Origin: Glaciecola sp048820975
GTDB lineage: Bacteria; Pseudomonadota; Gammaproteobacteria; Enterobacterales; Alteromonadaceae
DNA: 64,000 nucleotides
Assembly: GCF_048820975.1 (NCBI RefSeq)
Contig: NZ_JBMEUF010000004.1
Coordinates: forward strand, 62,001 to 126,000
Reading direction: 5' to 3'
Part shown: piece after piece, positions 1-8,950 of the stretch
Layout of the letters: each line of letters starts with the position of its first letter
Numbering within the stretch: position 1 is the stretch's first letter
Translations under genes and position numbers: made by a program
The notes under the pieces: model-generated
Database searches by the model: none
What the model saw: the letters and a program-made list of their open reading frames with translations, nothing else
What the model was told of the DNA's origin: nothing

Positions 1-747
1 GAGGGACAACTCACACTTTCACAAGAGCAACTGCGTGCTATAGGGCAGAAAATATATATAAATGAAACCGGTGGCAAACTCGAAAATTTGATTGCTTGGA
101 ATAATGGCGAAAACTTCGCAAGTTTAGGCATTGGCCATTTCATTTGGTTTCCAGAAAACAGCACAAGCCCATTTACAGAAACCTTTCCCGCCTTAATTGA
201 CTATTTTAAAGCCCAGAATCTAGCCATGCCAAGTTGGTTGCAATATACCCATGACTTACCTTGGAGCAGTAAAAGCGCTTTTATGGCTGCATCGAATAGC
301 GTAAAAATGAGTGATTTAAAGGACTTGTTAAGCAATACCATGGATTATCAAGTCGCCTTTATTCATAAGCGTATGCAACAAGCACTGCCCTTAATGCTAA
401 GTCATATTGAAAGCGCCGCCCAACAAAAGTTAGTAAGTACCAACTTTCACACTTTATCTTCTAGTGAGCTAGGCTTATATGCCTTAATTGACTATGTTAA
501 TTTTAAAGGGGAAGGTGTTTCATCAACAGAAACGTATCAAGGGGAAGGATGGGGCTTATTACAAGTTTTACAAAGTATGGACCCGGCAAATAACAACCCT
601 CACAAAGCTTTTCACTATGCTTGCGATGAAGTATTAACAAGAAGAGTGAAGCTTTCCTCACAGCAAGAAGTTGAGCAGCGCTGGCTAGCTGGTTGGCGAA
701 AGCGTTGTGCTACCTACTCTTCCGCTACACATAGCAATATAAATTAA
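1..747 (+). CDS. Conserved hypothetical protein with lysozyme-like motifs (5' truncated)
   Basis: The frame is open from base 1 without a start codon, so the gene begins left of the window; 248 residues are visible. I do not recognise a named function. Near the start it reads NETGG, then about 20 residues later SLGIGHFIWFP. An acidic residue followed at this distance by GIGH resembles the catalytic region of phage-type (T4-like) lysozymes, and the C-terminal WLAGWRKRC resembles the Arg/Trp-rich tail of that fold. A peptidoglycan hydrolase role is inference only. The gene ends at a shared terminator and converges on mdh. Confidence 0.6.
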   Translation, partial: EGQLTLSQEQLRAIGQKIYINETGGKLENLIAWNNGENFASLGIGHFIWFPENSTSPFTETFPALIDYFKAQNLAMPSWLQYTHDLPWSSKSAFMAASNSVKMSDLKDLLSNTMDYQVAFIHKRMQQALPLMLSHIESAAQQKLVSTNFHTLSSSELGLYALIDYVNFKGEGVSSTETYQGEGWGLLQVLQSMDPANNNPHKAFHYACDEVLTRRVKLSSQQEVEQRWLAGWRKRCATYSSATHSNIN

Positions 748-761
748 GACACTACAGGCAC

Positions 762-792
762 AAAAAAACCAGCGCTAAGGCTGGTTTTTTTT
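762..792. terminator. Bidirectional Rho-independent terminator
   Basis: A 7-bp stem (AACCAGC/GCTGGTT, 767-786) with a 6-base loop is flanked by A-rich and T-rich runs. It can serve both the truncated plus-strand gene and mdh on the minus strand. Confidence 0.85.
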
Positions 793-804
793 AAGCTTTA
801 GTAC

Positions 805-1743
805 TTAGCCGTTTACGAAATCAACACCTAGTTTGATATCGCCACGTAAGCCTTCAAGCATATCTTCTTTCGCTTTTTGTTCAAATGCGCTTAATTCGCC
901 GTAAGGCAAAATTTCTTCAACGCCATTTTTACCCAAACGTACTGGGTGAGCAAAGAATGCAGCATCTTCAGAACCGTCTACTTGAACATAAGTATATTCA
1001 GTAACGTCTTTGCCCTGCATTGCATCTACTAATGATAAGCAGAAACGTGCTGCAGCTTGACCCATAGACAATGTAGCTGAACCGCCACCCGCCTTAGCTT
1101 CAACAACTTCAGTACCTGCATTTTGAATGCGCGGCGTTAAAGATGCGATTTCATCATCGGTAAAGCTCACGCCTTCAACCTGTGATAGCAATGGTAAAAT
1201 TGTGGTACCAGAGTGACCACCAATTACCGGTACGTGAATTTCAGACGTGCTTTTGCCTTTTAATTCAGCAATGAAGGTTTCAGAACGAATAACATCAAGC
1301 GTAGTTACACCAAATAATTTATTCTTATCGTAAACGCCTTTAGCTTTAAGTGTTTCAGCGGCAATAGCAACCGTTGTGTTTACTGGGTTAGTAATTACAC
1401 CAATACATGCTTTAGGACAGTTGTCAGCACATGCTTCAATTAGGTTTTTAACAATACCCGCGTTAATGTTGAACAAGTCAGAACGGTCCATTCCAGGTTT
1501 TCTTGGAACGCCTGCTGGAATCAATACTATGTCACAACCGCTTAATGCCGCGGCAAGGTCATCTTTACCAAAACCGGCAACTTTAACATCGGTAGGGATG
1601 TGGCTAAGGTCTACGGCTACGCCCGGTACTACAGGTGCTACATCGTACAATGATAATTCTGAGCCTGCAGGTAATTGTGTTTTTAATAACAACGATAAGG
1701 CTTGACCAATACCACCAGCTGCGCCCAATACGGCTACTTTCAT
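805..1743 (-). CDS. mdh: Malate dehydrogenase
   Basis: This 312-residue protein oxidises malate to oxaloacetate with NAD+ in the TCA cycle. The N-terminus has the Rossmann motif GAAGGIGQALSLLL at residues 7-20. PAGVPRKPGMDRSDLF contains the substrate-binding arginines, ITNPVNTTV follows, and GGHSGTTILPLLSQ carries the catalytic histidine. The length matches the dimeric enterobacterial-type enzyme. Transcription diverges from argR, an arrangement conserved in many gammaproteobacteria. The ATG at 1743 starts directly at the Rossmann strand. Confidence 0.98.
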   Translation of the reverse strand: MKVAVLGAAGGIGQALSLLLKTQLPAGSELSLYDVAPVVPGVAVDLSHIPTDVKVAGFGKDDLAAALSGCDIVLIPAGVPRKPGMDRSDLFNINAGIVKNLIEACADNCPKACIGVITNPVNTTVAIAAETLKAKGVYDKNKLFGVTTLDVIRSETFIAELKGKSTSEIHVPVIGGHSGTTILPLLSQVEGVSFTDDEIASLTPRIQNAGTEVVEAKAGGGSATLSMGQAAARFCLSLVDAMQGKDVTEYTYVQVDGSEDAAFFAHPVRLGKNGVEEILPYGELSAFEQKAKEDMLEGLRGDIKLGVDFVNG

Positions 1744-1861
1744 AAAGTTATCTCCGGTTAAACAAGATTGATAAATTGAGCCCGAAGATTAGCCCAAATT
1801 TGACATAATCTCAATCACCCTATGGTCTAAGTAAGCAATTAGTCGCCTAAGCTGGGTATTT

Positions 1862-1892
1862 TTTGTGTGAATAATTGCCAATTCGCCAGCCT
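1862..1892 (+). promoter_or_regulatory. Possible ARG box in the mdh-argR intergenic region
   Basis: TGTGTGAATAATTGCCAATT begins near 1865. Its left half, TGAATAATT, matches the first half of the enterobacterial ArgR operator (TGAATAATTATTCA-like); the right half is degenerate. Autoregulation of argR is known in relatives. This is one half-site by eye. Confidence 0.35.
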
Positions 1893-1952
1893 TGTAGCAA
1901 AATACGCAAGACCGTTGCATTCACAAGACAACAAAAGAGTATTCAAGTTAAC

Positions 1953-2417
1953 ATGACTACACAAAAACAAGATGTATTAGTTAAAGCATTCCGAGAAATT
2001 TTAAATACAGAAAGCTATGGCTCACAAGGCGAAATTGTAAGTGGTTTAAAATCACTTGGTTTTGACAATATTAGCCAATCGAAAGTATCGCGTATGTTAA
2101 GTAAGTTTGGTGCGGTACGTACCCGTGATGCGCGTGGTGACATGGTCTATTGCTTGCCACCTGAACTCGGCATGCCAACGGCTAAAAGCCCACTGAAGCA
2201 ACTCGTGCTTGATATAGTGCATAATAATGTAATGGTGATTATTAGAACCAGCCCAGGAGCCGCACAACTCATTGCCCGCTTGCTTGATTCTTTAAGTCAC
2301 ACTGATGGGGTGTTAGGCACAATTGCCGGTGATGACACAATATTTATTGCGCCAGCCGACATTAGCAATATTGATGAGCTTCGCCAACGTGTCCAAGACC
2401 TTTTCGACAGCGTTTAA
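1953..2417 (+). CDS. argR: Arginine repressor ArgR
   Basis: The 154-residue hexameric regulator represses arginine biosynthesis when arginine is bound and also acts in XerCD recombination in relatives. Residues 1-70 form the winged helix, with recognition-helix motif SQSKVSRML. The C-terminal domain contains GTIAGDDTIF, the arginine-binding and trimerisation motif. An in-frame upstream start at 1875 exists, but the ATG at 1953 gives MTTQKQD and the usual family length of about 156 residues, so the earlier 26 codons are probably leader. Confidence 0.96.
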   Translation: MTTQKQDVLVKAFREILNTESYGSQGEIVSGLKSLGFDNISQSKVSRMLSKFGAVRTRDARGDMVYCLPPELGMPTAKSPLKQLVLDIVHNNVMVIIRTSPGAAQLIARLLDSLSHTDGVLGTIAGDDTIFIAPADISNIDELRQRVQDLFDSV

Positions 2418-2418
2418 T

Positions 2419-3255
2419 TTACTTAGTCTTATTTGCTAGCGCGTATTCATACAGCTGCTTTTTGTTAAGTTTATAGTGCTCACTTACCACTGCAGCTGCC
2501 TGTTTAGGGGGAAGTAGCGCTCCTAATTGATTCAACAATGCAATTGCTTGAGCCGGTAAAGCTTCATCATTAGGGGCTTTACAATACAGCATTAACACAA
2601 ATTCGCCTTTCTGATGCGCTTGGTCTTCTTCTAACCATGAAAGTACTTCCTGTGCACTTCCACTTATATAAGTTTCAAAGTGTTTGCTAAGCTCTTTGGC
2701 CAATACAATATGATGCAAAGCAGGCAGCACATCAATGCACGTGAGAATAGTGTCTTTAACTCGCCTAGGTGATTCATAAAATACGCAGGTCATATGGCGT
2801 TTTGCAGCGCTGGTGATAGCGTCTTGTTTTGCCTTTTGCTTAACCGGTAAAAAACCTGAGAACATAAACTGATCAGTTGGTAAACCTGATGCGCTGAGCG
2901 CGGTAGTAAGCGCACATGGCCCGGGAAGTGCGATAACCTTTAACTTATGTGCTCTGCAAGTACTCACTAAGGTGTAACCTGGGTCGCTAATAAGCGGAGT
3001 TCCCGCATCTGAAATGAGGGCAATAGACTCACCTTCGCTTAATTTTTTGATTAATATTTGGGTACGCTGGGCTTCGTTATGATCATGCAAGCTAATGGTT
3101 TTCGTTCCGATACCATAATGATGCAAAAGTTGGCCTGAATGGCGTGTATCTTCCGCCGCAATTAAGCTTACTTCAGACAATACATCTAAGGCGCGCTGAG
3201 AAATATCTGATAAATTGCCTATTGGCGTGGGTACAATATATAAAATGCCCGACAA
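2419..3255 (-). CDS. rsmI: 16S rRNA 2'-O-methyltransferase RsmI (C1402)
   Basis: The protein (278 aa) methylates the ribose of C1402 in 16S rRNA using SAM. It belongs to the tetrapyrrole methylase fold: VPTPIGNLSDI at the N-terminus, ISDAGTPLISDPG around residues 80-93, and ALPGPCALTTALSASGLPTD. The start is TTG at 3255, preceded by an AGG-type ribosome site 7 bases away; GTPIGNL must lie near the N-terminus, which supports it. It diverges from lpoA as in Escherichia coli, and its 3' end abuts that of argR with one base between. Confidence 0.95.
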   Translation of the reverse strand: MSGILYIVPTPIGNLSDISQRALDVLSEVSLIAAEDTRHSGQLLHHYGIGTKTISLHDHNEAQRTQILIKKLSEGESIALISDAGTPLISDPGYTLVSTCRAHKLKVIALPGPCALTTALSASGLPTDQFMFSGFLPVKQKAKQDAITSAAKRHMTCVFYESPRRVKDTILTCIDVLPALHHIVLAKELSKHFETYISGSAQEVLSWLEEDQAHQKGEFVLMLYCKAPNDEALPAQAIALLNQLGALLPPKQAAAVVSEHYKLNKKQLYEYALANKTK

Positions 3256-3427
3256 ATTTCGCCTACTTTTCGTGATTGATGAACTTAAGGGCTAGTTTAC
3301 ACAAACTTAAGTACAGATTGCATGATTTGTGCTAGATATTTTCAACAAGCTCAGTAAACTGTTAAGTTGCCGCCAACTTACTACAGGCGAAAACAAATAA
3401 ACTCATTTTTAAATACTCAGGTTGTGT

Positions 3428-5353
3428 ATGACAAATAACAAAAATTTCTGGTGTGCATTGGTAACTATTAGTACCTTATACGGTTGCGGCTCAACACCCA
3501 AACCTGCCCGCCTTGACACACCTGAAACGAATTCGAATTCAAGTGTTGTAATATCTGAGGCGGCTACAGGAATTAATGCCATTGAACGTGCGTATGCTAA
3601 ATCACAAAATATTGCCTCACGTAATTTAGCGTTAGTTAAGTTAGCAAATGTATACGTCAGTGAAAACAGATGTTTAGAGGCAGAGCAAGTACTAGCCAGT
3701 ATTAACGATAATTCATTGGCACCTTTTACTCAGGGTTTGTCGAGTTTGCTTAAGTTAGAATGCCAATTCACGTTGCATAAAGAGGGGATTCCTAAACCAC
3801 TTTTAACCTTGATGCATAAATGGTCAGAAGATACGTATTTGATTGATAGCGGGTCTTTCCAAACAAGCGTTGCTAGTTCAATTGATCTAGATTTAGGCCA
3901 AAGAGCTACCCTAGCTCGAGCTAAATTACTGGCTGAAGAAAAGCAATATTCAGCGGCAATTGATATGCTATTGAAGCAAGACGCAAATAAAGAGTCAATC
4001 AGTACCTTTGCATACAGTAACGCATTGTGGAAATGGTTTTCCTTAGCTTCTGACGCCTCGCAGGCTCAATTAGTGAGTATTTATCCGTTTTTACAAGACC
4101 ATCTAGCCATACTGCAAATTGTTGAAGATCTGTCATTAAATGACAGCACCAGGCAGGCCAATATCAAACAATGGTTTAGCCAGTTTCCAGATGCTTATAT
4201 TACTAAGCATCAACCAAGCCAAATACTAGATTATCTAAATTTAGAACAAAGTAATGGTGTACATACTGCCATCTTACTTCCTCTTAGTGGAAGGCTTTCT
4301 AGCCAAGGAGAAGCAATTAAGCAAGGCATTTTAGCTGCGTATTTGCAGCATACCCAAGAACAGCAAAATCAAGACGAGCCGTCTATTACATTTTTAGACA
4401 CCGGATCGGCCAGTGAATTGTCTCCAGATATAAATGCCGATACCTTGGCTAATTACGAAACAGTAATTGGACCGCTATTAAAGTCACATATTGAGCAACT
4501 CGCGCAACTTAATTTCCCCAAGCAAAAGCGAATCTTCCTAAACAACGATGAAAACTTTGAAAATTCTGATGGCCTGGTTCGCGCATTTTATTCATTGTCG
4601 CCAGAACAAGAAGCTCGCCAACTAGCTACGCTAATGCAATCACGCGGTATTAAGAATCCAGTTGTGATAGATGATAGCTCAAATGTTGGCAAACGTATGG
4701 CCAAGGCATTTAATGAAGCCTGGATGAGCAAGTTAGACGAGGCAAATATTAAAGTCCTAACGCAAGGCATTGAGAGTATTAGTTATACCGACAATAAAAG
4801 TATGCGTATTGGTATAACAGCATCGTTAGATGTATTGCAAAGTCAGCGCCGTATTCAGCAATTGAGTAATATAAGCAATGAACGCGTTTATAGTGTAACT
4901 CGCAATCGCCGCGACTTAGACGCATTCGTTGTATTTGCAAAGCCGAATGACCTTGAGTTAATAAACCCCATTATTGAAGCGAGTATTAGCCTGTTTACGG
5001 AAAAGCAGATACCTGTGTTTGCGAGTTCATATAGCTATGACCATAAGCAAAATAAAAATACCCAACGCGATCTTCGAAACTTGGTATTTATTGACATGCC
5101 TTTACTGCTGCCAGAAGGCCGCCAGCTAGCTATATCCAATACCGTTGATGGTTTATTTAACCAACCCCCTAGTGCATTTTTGCGCTTATTTGCTTTTGGC
5201 TATGATGCATTTACCTTAAGTGAAAATATTGCTCAGCTAAGTACTTTTACGCATATGAGCGTGCAAGGCTTAAGCGGTAAGCTCATGGTGGGTCAGAATA
5301 ATATATTAATTAGGCAGCTTAATTCTCTTTCAATTACTGACAACAACGGTTAA
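3428..5353 (+). CDS. lpoA: LpoA, outer-membrane lipoprotein activator of PBP1a
   Basis: LpoA reaches from the outer membrane through the peptidoglycan to stimulate PBP1a. The start is ATG 3428 with AGG just upstream; a TTG two codons earlier is also possible. Residues 1-21 form a lipoprotein signal with lipobox LYGC. The N-terminal half is helical and TPR-like. The C-terminal half is a periplasmic-binding-protein fold (HTAILLPLSGRLSSQGEAIK). The total of 641 residues is normal for the family. It heads the lpoA-yraN-diaA-dolP operon. Confidence 0.94.
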   Translation: MTNNKNFWCALVTISTLYGCGSTPKPARLDTPETNSNSSVVISEAATGINAIERAYAKSQNIASRNLALVKLANVYVSENRCLEAEQVLASINDNSLAPFTQGLSSLLKLECQFTLHKEGIPKPLLTLMHKWSEDTYLIDSGSFQTSVASSIDLDLGQRATLARAKLLAEEKQYSAAIDMLLKQDANKESISTFAYSNALWKWFSLASDASQAQLVSIYPFLQDHLAILQIVEDLSLNDSTRQANIKQWFSQFPDAYITKHQPSQILDYLNLEQSNGVHTAILLPLSGRLSSQGEAIKQGILAAYLQHTQEQQNQDEPSITFLDTGSASELSPDINADTLANYETVIGPLLKSHIEQLAQLNFPKQKRIFLNNDENFENSDGLVRAFYSLSPEQEARQLATLMQSRGIKNPVVIDDSSNVGKRMAKAFNEAWMSKLDEANIKVLTQGIESISYTDNKSMRIGITASLDVLQSQRRIQQLSNISNERVYSVTRNRRDLDAFVVFAKPNDLELINPIIEASISLFTEKQIPVFASSYSYDHKQNKNTQRDLRNLVFIDMPLLLPEGRQLAISNTVDGLFNQPPSAFLRLFAFGYDAFTLSENIAQLSTFTHMSVQGLSGKLMVGQNNILIRQLNSLSITDNNG

Positions 5354-5358
5354 GCCAA

Positions 5359-5733
5359 TTGCAGAACGAGTCAAAGGCTATTGGAAAACGAGAACAAGCA
5401 AGACTAGCCGGCGTGGCCGCAGAGCTTAGAGCTAAAGAGCATTTGCTATTAAACGGGCTTCACTTCGTAGAACAAAATTACAGCGTACCCTTAGGCGAGA
5501 TTGATTTAATATTTAAAGATGCGAACCAATGGGTGTTTGTTGAAGTCAAATATAGAGCCGATAATACGCATGGTTCGGCCGCAGAGCAATTTACTAGCGC
5601 GAAGCGAAACAAGATGCACAAAGCAATTATGTGCTATTTACAGCAGTATAACTTAAACTTAAATCACACCAGTTTACGAATTGATGTTGTAGCTATAGAC
5701 GATGAGCAGTTAGAATGGCTAACGAATGTATGA
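5359..5733 (+). CDS. yraN: YraN family (UPF0102) endonuclease-like protein
   Basis: This 124-residue protein belongs to UPF0102, which has a Holliday-junction-resolvase-like nuclease fold but no firmly established function. Visible motifs are GEIDLIF and FVEVKYR, the D...E-x-K core of the restriction-endonuclease-like fold. The start is TTG 5359, five bases after the lpoA stop; there is no better start in frame. The position between lpoA and diaA is conserved. Confidence 0.9.
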   Translation: MQNESKAIGKREQARLAGVAAELRAKEHLLLNGLHFVEQNYSVPLGEIDLIFKDANQWVFVEVKYRADNTHGSAAEQFTSAKRNKMHKAIMCYLQQYNLNLNHTSLRIDVVAIDDEQLEWLTNV

Positions 5734-5758
5734 CATTAGGTAAAAGGATAAAAAGAGC

Positions 5759-6352
5759 GTGTTAGATAACATTAAGAAAAGCTTTACTGAAAGCATCCAG
5801 ACCAAAATAGCCGCAGCAGAGGCACTTCCAGAGCCCATTGAGAAAGCGGCTAAAATGATGACTGATGCTTTAATTCGAGGCAATAAAATATTGTCGTGTG
5901 GCAATGGAGGCTCAGCCGGCGACGCGCAGCATTTTTCATCAGAGTTACTTAATCGTTATGAACGAAACCGCCCTTCTCTACCGGCTATAGCATTAACCAC
6001 TGATAGCTCTACAATTACATCTATCGCAAATGATTTTTCTTACGATGACGTATTCTCAAAACAAGTAAAAGCATTAGGCCAGGCTGGCGACATATTACTG
6101 GCAATATCAACTAGCGGTAATTCAACAAATGTTATTAATGCTATGCAAGCTGCGCTAACTCGAGATATGACCATTGTTGCTTTAACGGGTAAGGATGGCG
6201 GCGAGATGGCTGGTTTAATTGGTGAAAATGATGTAGAAATACGTGTTCCTTCAAATAAAACAGCGCGAATTCAAGAGGTGCATTTGTTAGTCATTCACAA
6301 TTTGTGCGAATGTATTGATAACACCCTGTTCCCCATGGCTAGCGGAAATTAA
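5759..6352 (+). CDS. diaA: DiaA, DnaA initiator-associating protein (SIS domain)
   Basis: DiaA (197 aa) is a tetrameric phosphosugar-isomerase-like protein that binds DnaA and promotes timely initiation at oriC. The SIS motifs are GNGGSAGDAQHFSSEL and ISTSGNSTNVI. It resembles the sedoheptulose-7-phosphate isomerase GmhA, and the two are hard to separate by eye. The location after lpoA-yraN and before dolP decides for DiaA. It starts with GTG at 5759 after AAAAGGATAAAAAGA. Confidence 0.92.
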   Translation: MLDNIKKSFTESIQTKIAAAEALPEPIEKAAKMMTDALIRGNKILSCGNGGSAGDAQHFSSELLNRYERNRPSLPAIALTTDSSTITSIANDFSYDDVFSKQVKALGQAGDILLAISTSGNSTNVINAMQAALTRDMTIVALTGKDGGEMAGLIGENDVEIRVPSNKTARIQEVHLLVIHNLCECIDNTLFPMASGN

Positions 6353-6356
6353 AACA

Positions 6357-6929
6357 ATGATAAAGAAGCTAATAACAGTAGGTTTAGTATTGTCATCACT
6401 TAGTGGCTGCGTGTCGGTAGTGGCGGTAGGTGCTGCCGGTACCGCTGCGGTTTCAACCAGTGATCGTCGTTCACTTGGCACACAAATAGATGATAAAACC
6501 ACTACCGCACGAGTAAGCACCGCAATTAACAAAATTCCTTTGGTAGAAGAAAACGCTGACATAAGCGTTCACGTATACAATGGCCAAGTACTGTTAACAG
6601 GGCAAGCTAAAACACAGGCTTTAATTGAACAAGTGCAAACGGCCGCCTCGGGTGTAACTAATGTGCTTAAAGTGCACAATCAAGTCCGTTTAGGTGAGCC
6701 TATTCCCACAACTTCAACCATTAACGATATTTACTTAGGCACTAAAATTCGTACCCTAATGGCCGCTAATGACAACGTCCCCATGCTTAAGCTTGACCTG
6801 ATTGTTGAAGACAGCGAAGTATTTATTATGGGAAGGTTAACTAAAACAGAAGCGACTGCTGCGGTAGAGTTAGTGCGAAATGTAGATGGCGTGGTCAAAG
6901 TTATTAGAGTGATGGAATTAGTCAACTAA
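6357..6929 (+). CDS. dolP: DolP (YraP), dual BON-domain outer-membrane lipoprotein
   Basis: Starting at ATG 6357, four bases after the diaA stop, this is a 190-residue lipoprotein with lipobox LSGC at residues 15-18. Two BON domains follow (about 45-115 and 125-190; VLLTGQAK and VFIMGRLT mark each). DolP supports outer-membrane integrity and BAM activity at division sites in E. coli. It ends the operon just before a strong terminator. Confidence 0.93.
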   Translation: MIKKLITVGLVLSSLSGCVSVVAVGAAGTAAVSTSDRRSLGTQIDDKTTTARVSTAINKIPLVEENADISVHVYNGQVLLTGQAKTQALIEQVQTAASGVTNVLKVHNQVRLGEPIPTTSTINDIYLGTKIRTLMAANDNVPMLKLDLIVEDSEVFIMGRLTKTEATAAVELVRNVDGVVKVIRVMELVN

Positions 6930-6956
6930 ACAGCAAACTGACGCTCTGTTAACAAT

Positions 6957-6987
6957 AAAAAAAGCCGCTTAAAAGCGGCTTTTTTTA
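6957..6987. terminator. Bidirectional Rho-independent terminator (dolP / sspB)
   Basis: A 9-bp perfect stem, AAGCCGCTT/AAGCGGCTT (6962-6981), with a tiny AA loop and a T run on the plus strand and an equivalent one on the minus strand. It separates convergent dolP and sspB. Confidence 0.9.
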
Positions 6988-6988
6988 T

Positions 6989-7429
6989 TTATTTCACAAT
7001 GCGTAAACCGGGTTTACCCTTTGGCGGGCTATTCGATTTAGGTGCATCACCCAAATTCACACTACTTAAACCTGAAGAGTCGTCCTCAGAGGGCGTAGTA
7101 GGCTCAGGTGGCTCGGGAACGCTAAACACTGTACCAGCACCATTCTCTTTTGCGTAAATCGCCTCTACGGCCACACAAGGAAACGAAACAAGCATAGGTT
7201 GTCCAGAAAAACGTGCTTGGAATTGCACCCATTGCGTATCTAAAACGAAATTTACGCAGGCACTGGGCGAAACGTTCAGCACGATTTGGCCATCATTGAC
7301 GAACTGAGTAGGGACTTTAACATCGGGAAAATCAGCATTAACTACCATATATGGAGTTAGCTCATTATCGACTATCCAATCAAAGAATGCGCGTAACAAA
7401 TAAGGCTGATTAGGCGTCATGTCTTGCAT
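6989..7429 (-). CDS. sspB: ClpXP protease specificity-enhancing factor SspB
   Basis: SspB tethers ssrA-tagged proteins to ClpXP. The N-terminal substrate-binding domain includes YLLRAFFDWIVDNELTPY. A flexible acidic/proline linker leads to the C-terminal ClpX-binding motif KPGLRIVK, the family's XB signature. AAGGG lies 7 bases before ATG 7429, giving 146 residues; a GTG at 7456 is a less likely start and ATG 7420 is another alternative. It lies directly downstream of sspA. Confidence 0.94.
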   Translation of the reverse strand: MQDMTPNQPYLLRAFFDWIVDNELTPYMVVNADFPDVKVPTQFVNDGQIVLNVSPSACVNFVLDTQWVQFQARFSGQPMLVSFPCVAVEAIYAKENGAGTVFSVPEPPEPTTPSEDDSSGLSSVNLGDAPKSNSPPKGKPGLRIVK

Positions 7430-7457
7430 ACAAAATCCCTTGTTATCACAATCCACC

Positions 7458-8090
7458 TTATAGTGGGTTGTGAATCTCTCTTTCTTGGTCAGTAAGTGAA
7501 GCTTTAAACGAACCTCTTTCGAAAATACGTTTCATGTAAGCAACCACTTCACGGCTACCTTGGCCATCAAGTTCAATATCTAATGCAGGTAAACGCCACA
7601 ATAGCGGAGCTAAGTAGCAATCAACTAAACTGAATTCTTCACTCATAAAATAATCAGTTTCTGCAAAAATAGGCGCTAGGCTTAATATTGCTTCTTTTAA
7701 TTCTTTGCGCGCTTCATTAGCACCTGGGTCGTTTCTGAAAACACGAGCTGCTAATGCATACCAATCTTGCTCTATACGGTGCATCATAAGACGGCTTTGG
7801 CCGCGAGACACTGGATAAACAGGCATAAGAGGCGGATGCGGAAAACGCTCATCTAGGTATTCCATGATGATGTGTGACTTATAAAGCACCAACTCACGAT
7901 CAACTAAGGTTGGCACTGTCCCGTAAGGGTTTAGATCCAACAACTCTTCATTGATTTGGCTTGGCTCAGTGTAAATCACTTCGACGCCAACGCCTTTTTC
8001 AGCTAATACGATTCTAACTTGATGTGAGTAAATGTCGATATTGTCTGAAAACATCGTCATGATAGAACGTTTGTTTGTGGCTACAGCCAT
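7458..8090 (-). CDS. sspA: Stringent starvation protein A
   Basis: SspA (210 aa) is a glutathione-S-transferase-fold protein that binds RNA polymerase and affects stationary-phase and acid-stress transcription. The thioredoxin-like N-domain (about 10-85, SIMTMFSDNIDIYSHQVRIV and NPYGTVPTLVDRELVLYKS) and a helical C-domain are clear. GGAGG precedes ATG 8090. A terminator separates it from petC, so it probably has its own promoter in 8091-8160. Confidence 0.95.
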   Translation of the reverse strand: MAVATNKRSIMTMFSDNIDIYSHQVRIVLAEKGVGVEVIYTEPSQINEELLDLNPYGTVPTLVDRELVLYKSHIIMEYLDERFPHPPLMPVYPVSRGQSRLMMHRIEQDWYALAARVFRNDPGANEARKELKEAILSLAPIFAETDYFMSEEFSLVDCYLAPLLWRLPALDIELDGQGSREVVAYMKRIFERGSFKASLTDQEREIHNPL

Positions 8091-8159
8091 TAAAACCTCC
8101 GCGCTCTTTATTAACGTTTACGTACTACGCAACAAAGAAGTGTTTAATAAAAGTAAAGC

Positions 8160-8194
8160 GTAAAAAGGGGCACTGCAATGCGCAGTACCCCTTA
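8160..8194 (-). terminator. Rho-independent terminator after petABC
   Basis: On the minus strand AAGGGGTACTGC and GCAGTGCCCCTT pair (12 bp, one G-T wobble) around a short loop (8165-8193), followed by TTTTTA. It lies between petC and sspA. Confidence 0.85.
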
Positions 8195-8218
8195 AAAATG
8201 ACGACAGATTGTATACTA

Positions 8219-8950
8219 TTACTTGACATCTCGCCAGTAATCTTTCTTCAATAGCAAAGCAAATACAAAGAAGATTACAATAAAGATAAGTACACCACGC
8301 CCCATGGACTCTGATTCCAGTCGACTAGGTTCGCCTGTGTATACTAGGTAGTTAACCAAGTCACGAATAACAGCATCGTATTCTTCTTCGTTTAACTTAC
8401 CGTTTCCATCATTAGTTAAGCCATTTGGACGTTGTACAAGCTCACCGTCAACAAGCACTTCTTCAACGGCTAATCGTGGTGTCCCTTGTAAGCTTTCAAG
8501 TACATGTGGCATACCAACATTGGGAAACACTAAGTTGTTTACACCAAATGTTTTGCTTTCATCAACGTAGAAACTTCTCAAGTAAGAATATAGCCACTCT
8601 GGACCACGCACACGAGCAACAAGCGTTAAATCAGGAGGTGGAGCACCAAACCATACGGCAGCTTCATCAGCTGGCATAGGTGAAGTAATATAGTCTGACA
8701 CTTTTTCGCCAGTAAACTGAAGGTATTGTTGCCCTAAGTCCTCTGGAATTTCTAAATCGTTAAACGTACGTTGATATCTTTGATACTGCATTTGGTGGCA
8801 ACCTAAGCAGTAGTTCATGAAAACCTTTGCACCATTTTGCAATGATGCTTTGTCTTTAAGGTCAATATCAACATCATCTAAAGGATGTGAAGAGCCTGCT
8901 GCAAACGCGAAGCTAGGCACGAGTAATATCAGTGCAATCCATTTTCTCAT
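8219..8950 (-). CDS. petC: Ubiquinol-cytochrome c reductase, cytochrome c1 subunit
   Basis: The 243-residue c1 subunit of the bc1 complex passes electrons from the Rieske protein to soluble cytochrome c. It has a Sec signal (residues 1-17), heme-attachment motif CLGCH at about 48-52, and a C-terminal anchor (GVLIFIVIFFVFALLL) before KKDYWRDVK. Its ATG overlaps the petB stop by four bases, so the two are translationally coupled. Confidence 0.97.
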   Translation of the reverse strand: MRKWIALILLVPSFAFAAGSSHPLDDVDIDLKDKASLQNGAKVFMNYCLGCHQMQYQRYQRTFNDLEIPEDLGQQYLQFTGEKVSDYITSPMPADEAAVWFGAPPPDLTLVARVRGPEWLYSYLRSFYVDESKTFGVNNLVFPNVGMPHVLESLQGTPRLAVEEVLVDGELVQRPNGLTNDGNGKLNEEEYDAVIRDLVNYLVYTGEPSRLESESMGRGVLIFIVIFFVFALLLKKDYWRDVK

